In this document: in pieces, positions 1-5,230 of the stretch
Numbering within the stretch: the stretch's first letter is position 1
Layout: every line of letters begins with the position of its first letter
Source: Candidatus Latescibacterota bacterium
GTDB lineage: Bacteria; JAAXHH01; JABIQT01
Length of the DNA stretch: 5,230 bases
Assembly (NCBI GenBank): GCA_018667995.1
Contig: JABIQT010000784.1
Coordinates: forward strand, 1-5,230
Direction: 5' to 3'
Notes under the pieces: generated by a model
What the model saw: only the letters and a program-made list of their open reading frames with translations
Database searches by the model: none
Told to the model about the DNA's origin: nothing
Program-made: the position numbers and the translations under genes

Positions 1-543
1 CAATTTGGAGAGCATGTCCCCACGTACAAGCCTAAGCCGACTCCGGCAGAGTATGCGGACATTCACTTCACCAAAGAGGAGTCGAAATCCATGATGCTCA
101 ATTATTTGACGCCCCATGGAAAGTGGCATATCCATTCGACCTACGGTGACAATCACCGTATGACCACTTTGTCTCGGGGTGTGGAGCCATTCTGGATGAA
201 CCATCACGATGCCGCAGAGCTCGAAATCCAGGATAATGACTGGGTTGAGGTTTACAACGATAATGGTGTAGTCGTGACGAGGGCGTGTGTGAGTGCTCGT
301 ATCCCACGGGGCATATGCATTCAGTATCACTCGCCGGAACGCACCTATTCCGTTCCGAAGTCACCGTTAAGAGGAAATCGTAGAGCTGGCGGTCACAACA
401 GTCTGACTCGGACGCGTCTGAAACCCAATTTCCTTGTGGGCGGTTATGGTCAGTTTACCTACCACTTCAACTACTGGGGTCCGATTGGCTGCAATCGAGA
501 CACGCACATTCTCGTACGTAAGCTTCCGGAACTGAACTGGTAA
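1..543 (+). CDS. narG: Respiratory nitrate reductase alpha subunit NarG, C-terminal part (5' end outside window)
   Basis: The frame is open from base 1 and ends at TAA 541-543, giving the last 180 residues of a protein that is normally about 1,250 residues long. NarG is the catalytic subunit of the membrane-bound, cytoplasm-facing nitrate reductase and carries the bis-MGD molybdenum cofactor and one Fe-S cluster. The visible part is the C-terminal molybdopterin-dinucleotide-binding domain. Recognisable NarG stretches, numbered in this fragment, are [15 protein letters not shown] (33-47), [12 protein letters not shown] (78-89), GGHNSLTR (130-137), [14 protein letters not shown] (147-160) and the terminal [11 protein letters not shown] (165-175). 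The Mo ligand and the Fe-S motif lie upstream and cannot be checked. The gene is followed 71 bp downstream by narH, as expected for narGHJI. No frameshift is seen. Identification is by recognised family sequence and context, and is very secure. Confidence 0.97.
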   Translation, partial: QFGEHVPTYKPKPTPAEYADIHFTKEESKSMMLNYLTPHGKWHIHSTYGDNHRMTTLSRGVEPFWMNHHDAAELEIQDNDWVEVYNDNGVVVTRACVSARIPRGICIQYHSPERTYSVPKSPLRGNRRAGGHNSLTRTRLKPNFLVGGYGQFTYHFNYWGPIGCNRDTHILVRKLPELNW

Positions 544-600
544 ATCACCCATAACTCAGATCCCTGTACGATGACTTGGGACATTGAGATACAAAAGATA

Positions 601-607
601 GAGAGGG
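601..607 (+). promoter_or_regulatory. Ribosome binding site of narH
   Basis: The purine-rich run GAGAGGG ends 7 bases before ATG 615. It supports that start over the internal in-frame Met at codon 9. The ATG at 571 is out of frame with narH and has no comparable signal. Confidence 0.7.
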
Positions 608-614
608 TTCTCCC

Positions 615-2105
615 ATGGACATTAGATCGCAGATTTCGATGGTCTTTCACCTGGACAAGTGTATCGGTTGCCATACTTGCAGTATCGCCTGCAAGAACAT
701 ATGGACGGATCGGAAGGGCACCGAATACATGTGGTGGAACAACGTGGAGACAAAGCCAGGAACCGGGTATCCGACCCAGTGGGAGAACCAGGATAAATAT
801 CAGGGAGGCTGGAAGCACGACGGTGGTGGTTTGAAACTGAAGTCCACCGGAAAAGGCAAGATTATCGCCAATATTTTCCATAATCCTCACCAGCCCACCA
901 TGGATGACTATTACGAGCCCTGGACCTATAAGTATGAGGATCTGTTCAACGCTCCCGAAGGAACTGATCAGCCTACCGCCAGGCCAATATCCATGGTCAC
1001 GGGCGAGTTTATTCAGGTGGAAGCAGGACCGAATTGGGATGACGATCTGGGTGGTTCGGAAGTGTATGCCCAGAACGATCCAAACCTCGAGGGATTGAGT
1101 GAGGAGCAGAAGCAACAGCTGTCCGCTATTGAACGGTTGGTATTCTTCTATTTTCCGAGAATCTGTAACCACTGCCTCAACCCAGCCTGCGTTGCATCTT
1201 GTCCCTCTGGCGCACTCTACAAGCGTGGCGAAGACGGCATTGTGTTGATTGATCAGAACAGGTGTCGTGGATGGCGTTCCTGCATTGCCGCGTGTCCCTA
1301 CAAGAAGACCTACTACAACTGGCAGACCGGTAAATCTGAAAAATGTATCCTCTGCTTCCCTCGACTTGAATCGGGACAGGCACCGGCATGTTTTCACTCT
1401 TGCGTGGGCCGTATTCGCTATTTGGGTGTGCTGCTTTATGATGCCGATATGATCGACGAAATGGCATCAAAACCCGAGAACGAATTGGTAGACGCACAGC
1501 GTGATATGATCAAGGATCCCTTTGATCCGAAGATCATAGAAGCAGCTAGAGCCAACGGTATTCATGATAGCGTCATCAAGTCCGCTCAGAAATCTCCGGT
1601 CTATAAGTACGTCAAGGAGTGGGGGATCGCACTTCCTCCGCATGCAGAATATCGCACGATGCCCATGTTATTCTATGTGCCCCCGATGCTTCCCGTGATG
1701 TCCAGTTTCGATGGTGAGACGGTTAAGACTCTCGCAGAGGGCATCTTCCCTGATTTCGACAAAGCCCGAATACCCATGAAGTTCCTGGCGAACCTGCTGT
1801 CTGCCGGTAATGAGAATCACGTCCGTTATGCGCTCAGAAAAGAGATGGCCATTCGTCACTACCGACGTGCACTGACGGTTGGAGATATCGAGATGGACGC
1901 GGCTCTGAAGCTACTCACGGAAGCCGACTGCACGCCCGAGCAGGCTGATGCGATCTACGATCTGACTTCTCTCTGTACCTTTGAGGACAGGTTCGTGATT
2001 CCACCCGCCCATCGCGAAGAGGCCATTCAGATGACCCGTGATCCCTTGGAACATAAGCAGTCTGTCGGGTTTGGATTGCGTGAAGAGCCTAAACGAGGGG
2101 CTTAG
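615..2105 (+). CDS. narH: Respiratory nitrate reductase beta subunit NarH (Fe-S electron-transfer subunit)
   Basis: This 496-residue protein (E. coli NarH is about 512) carries electrons from the NarI hemes to NarG through three [4Fe-4S] clusters and one [3Fe-4S] cluster, on the cytoplasmic face of the membrane. Four cysteine groups are visible: C16/C19/C22/C26, C184/C187/C192/C196, C217/C223/C227 and C244/C247/C259/C263. They fall at the same residue numbers I recall for E. coli NarH. CRGWRSC has Trp220 where a fourth Cys would otherwise be, the known mark of the [3Fe-4S] cluster. Other family stretches are CIGCHTCSIACKNIWT near the N-terminus, GPNWDDDLGG (138-147) and CVGRIRYLGVLLYDAD (263-278). 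The C-terminal part (about 345-465, with RTMPMLFYVPP and EDRFVIPP) matches the helical NarH C-terminal domain. The start at 615 gives the usual MxIRxQxxMVxxLDKCIGC beginning and has a good RBS. There is no signal peptide, as expected. Downstream, narJ starts after 54 bp. Confidence 0.98.
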   Translation: MDIRSQISMVFHLDKCIGCHTCSIACKNIWTDRKGTEYMWWNNVETKPGTGYPTQWENQDKYQGGWKHDGGGLKLKSTGKGKIIANIFHNPHQPTMDDYYEPWTYKYEDLFNAPEGTDQPTARPISMVTGEFIQVEAGPNWDDDLGGSEVYAQNDPNLEGLSEEQKQQLSAIERLVFFYFPRICNHCLNPACVASCPSGALYKRGEDGIVLIDQNRCRGWRSCIAACPYKKTYYNWQTGKSEKCILCFPRLESGQAPACFHSCVGRIRYLGVLLYDADMIDEMASKPENELVDAQRDMIKDPFDPKIIEAARANGIHDSVIKSAQKSPVYKYVKEWGIALPPHAEYRTMPMLFYVPPMLPVMSSFDGETVKTLAEGIFPDFDKARIPMKFLANLLSAGNENHVRYALRKEMAIRHYRRALTVGDIEMDAALKLLTEADCTPEQADAIYDLTSLCTFEDRFVIPPAHREEAIQMTRDPLEHKQSVGFGLREEPKRGA

Positions 2106-2147
2106 ACAGCAGCAGAATGAACTGACCTGTGCAAGTCTTCTGAATAC

Positions 2148-2153
2148 TAAGGA
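2148..2153 (+). promoter_or_regulatory. Ribosome binding site of narJ
   Basis: TAAGGA lies 6 bases before ATG 2160 and fixes the narJ start. The rest of the narH-narJ gap (2106-2147) shows no clear hairpin or promoter. Confidence 0.65.
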
Positions 2154-2159
2154 ATAGAT

Positions 2160-2786
2160 ATGACATCCCGAGAATTATACGAAATCCTTGCCTCCGTTCT
2201 TTCGTATCCGACCGCCAAGATAGCGGAGCAGGCAAGACAAATATACGACCATAGCTTGTCGACAAGCGCTTCGCAAAAATCAGTAATTGCACCGTTTAGC
2301 GACTACGTGGTCGAATCGCGACAGGAAGAGATTGAAGAACTGTTTACCAGAACGTTTGACATGAACCCCACCTGCTGCCTGGAAATTGGTTGGCACAAAT
2401 TTGGCGAGGACTATCAGCGTGGGGAATTCATGGTCAATATGCGTAATGCGCTGGAAGAAGAAGGTATTCCTGAGTCCACAGAACTGCCGGACCATATCAG
2501 TCATTGCCTGCTCCTGCTCGCCAGACTCGAAACTCCGGATGAGTTCGCATTTTCACAGGACTTCCTCCAGCCTGCCATTGAAAAGATCCTGGACGGATTG
2601 GAGGAAGACAACCCATATGCTTCGGTAATCCTATTCTTGAAGGGCACGCTGGAACTGGCTTATGGTCCGGCAAAGCGGGAGGAGGAGAATACGGATTCCC
2701 GCCTCATCGAACTGCCGATGCTCAATGATTCGTTACAGTACAATAATCTTGAAGACATGATGGACGGGAACGGCAAAGTCCGGTAA
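2160..2786 (+). CDS. narJ: Nitrate reductase assembly chaperone NarJ
   Basis: This 208-residue soluble protein (E. coli NarJ is about 236) belongs to the NarJ/TorD-like family of redox-enzyme maturation chaperones. By family knowledge it binds the NarG N-terminus, allows insertion of the molybdenum and Fe-S cofactors, and holds NarGH until it docks on NarI. It is not part of the final enzyme. Family marks are the N-terminal LYEILASVLSYP (6-17), FTRTFDMNPTCCLEIGWHKFGEDYQRGEF spanning 62-90 with the core GEDYQRG (82-88), ELPDHIS (108-114), and the acidic, helical C-terminal half. The protein is rich in Glu/Asp and has no membrane segment. In E. coli narJ directly abuts narH; here there is a 54-bp gap and a separate RBS. 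The tail after about residue 170 is charged and probably disordered. Position between narH and narI makes the call secure. Confidence 0.96.
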   Translation: MTSRELYEILASVLSYPTAKIAEQARQIYDHSLSTSASQKSVIAPFSDYVVESRQEEIEELFTRTFDMNPTCCLEIGWHKFGEDYQRGEFMVNMRNALEEEGIPESTELPDHISHCLLLLARLETPDEFAFSQDFLQPAIEKILDGLEEDNPYASVILFLKGTLELAYGPAKREEENTDSRLIELPMLNDSLQYNNLEDMMDGNGKVR

Positions 2787-2821
2787 CCGCAATAACACAC
2801 TCTTGGTCCACGGAGTCCGCC

Positions 2822-3553
2822 ATGAACAACGTCGCATTATTCGACTATCTTAACTTATTCCTGTACGCTGTACTACCATATGTCACGCTGGTTGTGTTCT
2901 TTCTCGTCTCCATACAGCGGTACATCGGTCACGGATTCACTTACACGAGTCTCTCGTCTCAGTTTCTTGAGAATAAGGTTCATTTCTGGGCTCTGGTACC
3001 GTTCCACTACGGGATCCTGATCATTTTGGGAGGCCACCTGATCGGATTCTTGATACCAGGTCAGCTTCTGGTTTGGAACAGCAGCCCTCTTCGCCTGTAC
3101 GTCCTTGAAATTACCGGACTTATTGGTGGTGTGTTTACCATGGTCGGTCTCGTGAATATCGTTCTTCGCAGACTGACCAGCGTGAAGGCGCAGATGGTGA
3201 CAACCATAGCGGATTGGATTGTCCTCTCGGTTCTAATATTTCAGGTTGGAACAGGAATTTACACAGCCGTATTCCACAGTTGGGGAAGCTACTGGTTTGC
3301 TACCTCCATGTCACCTTACCTGTGGTCTATCGTTACCCTCAGTCCGGACATCTCCTTTGTAACGCCTCTACCCTATATGGTGAAGATGCATATTCTGGGC
3401 GCCTTCGCGGTGATATTCCTTTTCCCATTTACCCGTCTCGTTCATGTGCTGGTAGTACCAAATCCATACCTGTGGCGCAAACCTCAGATGGTTCGGTGGT
3501 ACTACGACCGGAAACGCATCCGTACAACCGAATTCGAAACGCCAAAACACTAG
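2822..3553 (+). CDS. narI: Respiratory nitrate reductase gamma subunit NarI (diheme cytochrome b)
   Basis: This 243-residue integral membrane protein (E. coli NarI is about 225) oxidises quinol and anchors NarGH to the inner face of the cytoplasmic membrane. Five membrane segments are predicted at about residues 8-30, 56-80, 92-116, 128-150 and 186-211. The four b-heme ligands are present as two spaced pairs: H62 (in FHYGI) and H72 (in GGHLIGF), ten residues apart, and H190 (in KMHILGA) and H208 (in RLVHVL), eighteen apart. This is the spacing of E. coli H56/H66 and H187/H205. By analogy H62/H208 bind the proximal heme and H72/H190 the distal heme. The C-terminal tail is basic (WRKPQMVRWYYDRKRIR) and should lie in the cytoplasm near NarH. 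GGAG at 2812-2815, 6 bases before the ATG, supports the start. The next gene begins only 15 bp after the stop, suggesting one transcript. Confidence 0.97.
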   Translation: MNNVALFDYLNLFLYAVLPYVTLVVFFLVSIQRYIGHGFTYTSLSSQFLENKVHFWALVPFHYGILIILGGHLIGFLIPGQLLVWNSSPLRLYVLEITGLIGGVFTMVGLVNIVLRRLTSVKAQMVTTIADWIVLSVLIFQVGTGIYTAVFHSWGSYWFATSMSPYLWSIVTLSPDISFVTPLPYMVKMHILGAFAVIFLFPFTRLVHVLVVPNPYLWRKPQMVRWYYDRKRIRTTEFETPKH

Positions 3554-3568
3554 AAGGGGTGCAGTATC

Positions 3569-5107
3569 ATGGATGACAGCAAAAAAGCTACTATGGTCCT
3601 GGTAATGAACACTTTCGCCTTTACCGTCTGCTTCGCGGTTTGGATGATGAATGGTGTTCTGATCACCTTCCTGGTGGACAACGGGGTGTATGCTTGGGAC
3701 AAAGCGGACATGGGCTGGCTGATCGGAATTCCTGTTCTTACCGGTTCCCTTGTTCGCCTGCCTGTGGGGATCTTGACGGACAAATATGGCGGAAGAATCG
3801 TCTATACAATTCTGATGTTAATTGCCTCTGCCGCCACGTTCACTATGAGCCTTGTGGATTCTTTCAACGGCTTCATGTTGGCTAGCTTGGGTTTCGGCAT
3901 CAGCGGTGCATCCTTTGCTGTTGGAATCGCTTACACTTCCGTCTGGTATTCAAAAGAACGCCAGGGCACGGCCCTCGGTATCTTCGGCGCCGGCAACGCG
4001 GGGGCTGCGTTGACTGCCATGTTCGCGCCAGCCCTCCTTATGTACTTCACCGACGACGCCACGAATCTGGATGGCTGGAGGATGCTGCCCCAGATGTACT
4101 CGGCATGCTTACTGGTCATGGCGGTGCTGTTCTATGCTCTGACGCATTTCAAACGCGTTGAAGGCGGACACACTAAATCTATGAGCGAACGCTTGGCACC
4201 ACTGAAGCTGTTAAGGGTCTGGCGGTTTGGTCTTTATTACTTCTTTGTCTTCGGTGGTTTCGTGGCACTGGCACAGTGGTTGATCCCATACTATGTGAAC
4301 GTATATGGCATGACCGTAGCCATGGCAGGCATGATGACCTCGATATTCAGCCTGCCGTCTGGCGTGATACGTGCGGCAGGCGGATGGCTATCGGACAAGT
4401 TTGGAGCGAGACCCGTCATGTACTGGGTGCTGGGAACTTGCGTGTTGGCCTGCTTTTTTCTGTGCATTCCTAGAATGGAAATACAGTCTCCAGGTGCTGG
4501 TGTGATGGCTCTCCGGGGTGGTACGGTAACGGAAGTCACCGATAACGAAGTTCGGATTGGCGATAATGCTTACGCCTACAAGAATAAGAACACCATAGGC
4601 ACGTATCGCTCCATTGAGGACGTCGAATCCGGTGCACTTGTGCTCCCTCAGAGTACCTTCTGGCAGGAGCCGGCCGTTCAAGTGGGTGACACTGTGGCCA
4701 AGAAGCAACTCCTGGTGCGAGGCGTCACGCATATCTTCTTTCAAGCTAATGTTTGGATCTTCACTCTTCTCGTATTCGTAGTGGGTATCATGATGGGCAT
4801 TGGAAAAGCGGCAGTCTACAAATACATCCCCGAGTATTTTCCTAATGACGTTGGTGTCGTTGGGGGAATCGTTGGTGTCGTTGGAGGACTTGGAGGCTTC
4901 GTTTGCCCGGTGATATTCGGCTATCTCCTGAAGTCGACGGGGATCTGGACGACTACCTGGATATTCTTCTTCTGGGTGTCTGTTATCTGCATGATCTGGC
5001 TATACATGGTTGCCCGCAAATTGATCCGGCAGGAATCCCCCAAGCTACTCCATGATCTAGAGGGAGACCTCCAGGCTGGGGTGGCTCCAATCGCTGGAGA
5101 ACGGTAA
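3569..5107 (+). CDS. narK1: NarK1-type nitrate/nitrite transporter (MFS) with large periplasmic TM9-TM10 insert
   Basis: This 512-residue major facilitator protein of the nitrate/nitrite porter family has 12 predicted membrane segments, at about residues 8-37, 48-70, 76-96, 100-122, 134-160, 174-194, 218-245, 250-274, 282-301, 392-418, 428-455 and 460-482. Arginines R63 (in GSLVRLPVG, TM2) and R268 (in PSGVIRAAGG, TM8) match the two substrate-binding arginines of E. coli NarK (R89, R305). The nitrate signatures are GAGNAGAA (140-147, TM5) and the glycine-rich VGVVGGIVGVVGGLGGF (428-444, TM11). MFS loop motifs are DKYGGR (71-76) and SDKFGAR (275-281), both on the cytoplasmic side. The short N-terminus, lacking the W-x-PED-x-x-FW leader, places it with NarK1-type proteins, thought to be H+/nitrate symporters; the transport mode is inferred. 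Residues about 303-391 form a long insert absent from E. coli NarK. The RBS GAAGGGG (3553-3559) lies 9 bases before the ATG. The gene is 15 bp after narI and 1 bp before the next transporter gene. Confidence 0.93.
   Translation: MDDSKKATMVLVMNTFAFTVCFAVWMMNGVLITFLVDNGVYAWDKADMGWLIGIPVLTGSLVRLPVGILTDKYGGRIVYTILMLIASAATFTMSLVDSFNGFMLASLGFGISGASFAVGIAYTSVWYSKERQGTALGIFGAGNAGAALTAMFAPALLMYFTDDATNLDGWRMLPQMYSACLLVMAVLFYALTHFKRVEGGHTKSMSERLAPLKLLRVWRFGLYYFFVFGGFVALAQWLIPYYVNVYGMTVAMAGMMTSIFSLPSGVIRAAGGWLSDKFGARPVMYWVLGTCVLACFFLCIPRMEIQSPGAGVMALRGGTVTEVTDNEVRIGDNAYAYKNKNTIGTYRSIEDVESGALVLPQSTFWQEPAVQVGDTVAKKQLLVRGVTHIFFQANVWIFTLLVFVVGIMMGIGKAAVYKYIPEYFPNDVGVVGGIVGVVGGLGGFVCPVIFGYLLKSTGIWTTTWIFFFWVSVICMIWLYMVARKLIRQESPKLLHDLEGDLQAGVAPIAGER
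4475..4741 (+). other. Extracytoplasmic insert domain within the NarK1-type transporter (residues about 303-391)
   Basis: This segment of about 89 codons lies between predicted TM9 and TM10. The positive-inside pattern (SDKFGAR before TM9, KYIPEYFP after TM10) puts it in the periplasm. It is hydrophilic and beta-rich: a glycine-bearing start (SPGAGVMALRGGTVTEV, 307-323), alternating strands around NEVRIGDNAYAYKN (326-339), an acidic middle (SIEDVES), and EPAVQVGDTVAKKQLL (367-382). I recall similar inserts in other NarK1-type proteins of proteobacteria, so it is probably a subfamily trait. Its function is not known to me. Boundaries are approximate. Confidence 0.75.
4850..4884 (+). repeat. 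14-bp direct repeat inside the NarK1 nitrate signature
   Basis: GTTGGTGTCGTTGG occurs at 4850-4863 and again, identical, at 4871-4884, 21 bp (7 codons) apart. Both copies encode V-G-V-V-G in the same frame within the TM11 glycine-rich nitrate signature. The repeat reflects the protein motif and is not a mobile-element or regulatory repeat. Confidence 0.8.
5096..5100 (+). promoter_or_regulatory. Ribosome binding site of the second narK gene, inside the end of the first
   Basis: GGAGA lies 8 bases before ATG 5109 and inside the last codons of the upstream transporter gene (stop at 5105-5107). With a single base between stop and start, ribosomes finishing the first gene can reinitiate here, so translational coupling is likely. 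Confidence 0.65.
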
Positions 5108-5108
5108 A

Positions 5109-5230
5109 ATGTCAACCGATTCAGAATCAACGGTCAAAGCGACCCCTGAAGCAAGGACTGGACAGCGCATATCCACCTGGGATCCGGAGGACGAATCCTT
5201 TTGGAGCTCCACCGGTAAATCCCACGCAAC
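5109..5230 (+). CDS. narK2: NarK2-type nitrate/nitrite transporter, N-terminal 40 residues (3' end outside window)
   Basis: The frame opens with ATG 5109 and is still open at the window edge: 40 codons plus 2 bases. The first 20 or so residues are polar, Ser/Thr-rich and probably cytoplasmic. They are followed by STWDPEDESFWSSTGK (22-37), which matches the conserved leader of E. coli NarK/NarU and NarK2-type proteins (W-x-PED-x-x-FW, then G-x near the start of TM1). In that family the leader directly precedes the first membrane helix, so the visible part ends just before TM1. NarK2-type proteins are generally regarded as nitrate/nitrite antiporters; that role is inferred here. The start is supported by GGAGA 8 bases upstream. 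It follows the NarK1-type gene by 1 bp, the usual NarK1-NarK2 pairing. No membrane segment can be checked within the window. Confidence 0.85.
   Translation, partial: MSTDSESTVKATPEARTGQRISTWDPEDESFWSSTGKSHA

Noticed and set aside
601-614. Possible hairpin just before the narH start (GAGA/TCTC or GGG/CCC)
   Set aside because: Only 3-4 base pairs in competing registers and no U-run; too weak for a terminator or translational switch.
571-834. Plus-strand frame of 87 codons starting in the narG-narH gap
   Set aside because: Most of it overlaps the start of narH, whose cysteine motifs are in the other frame; there is no RBS and the product is low-complexity Arg/Thr-rich.
471-1397. Long minus-strand open frame (308 codons) antisense to the narG end and narH
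   Set aside because: It overlaps well-conserved narG and narH coding sequence, its translation shows no recognisable domain, and no minus-strand RBS or promoter supports it. It is a shadow of narH codon usage.
1501-1513. FNR-like half-sites GTGAT and ATCAA
   Set aside because: The spacer is 3 bases and not 4, the left half deviates from TTGAT, and the site lies deep inside narH with no promoter context.
2811-2819. Small palindrome CGGA-G-TCCG over the narI RBS
   Set aside because: Arms of 4 bases with a 1-base centre cannot form a stable hairpin; it is most simply the Shine-Dalgarno sequence in a chance context.
4475-4741. The NarK1 insert as a frameshift product or inserted mobile fragment
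   Set aside because: The frame is continuous, flanking helices are intact, no inverted ends or target duplication are seen, and base composition matches the rest of the gene.

Overview
The window is an ordinary bacterial chromosome-style operon segment for respiratory nitrate reduction, read entirely on the + strand. It holds the 3' end of narG, then complete narH, narJ, narI and a narK1-type nitrate transporter gene, and finally the first 40 codons of a second, narK2-type transporter gene. Base composition is about half G+C by eye. The subunits look proteobacterial and resemble the E. coli enzyme in motif order and Cys/His spacing. I cannot name a genus from the sequence alone.

Layout: narG 3' end (1-543), 71-bp gap, narH (615-2105), 54-bp gap, narJ (2160-2786), 35-bp gap, narI (2822-3553), 15-bp gap, narK1-type (3569-5107), 1-bp gap, narK2-type start (5109 to the window edge). 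Each gene has its own purine-rich Shine-Dalgarno sequence. I see no terminator, internal promoter, FNR box, RNA gene, mobile element or CRISPR array. Regulatory signals for the operon are presumably upstream of narG, outside the window. No stretch over 300 bases lacks a gene.

How the genes work together: quinol is oxidised at the periplasmic side by NarI (two b hemes). Electrons pass through the iron-sulfur clusters of NarH to the molybdenum cofactor in NarG, where cytoplasmic nitrate is reduced to nitrite. NarJ is the private chaperone for cofactor loading and assembly. Because the active site faces the cytoplasm, nitrate must be imported and nitrite exported. The two NarK-family transporters at the 3' end fit that need, probably as a proton/nitrate symporter (NarK1 type) and a nitrate/nitrite antiporter (NarK2 type).

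The least ordinary element is an extra segment of about 90 residues in the NarK1-type protein. It lies between predicted TM9 and TM10, on the predicted periplasmic side, and looks like a small beta-rich domain. I found no clearly new multi-gene system here.
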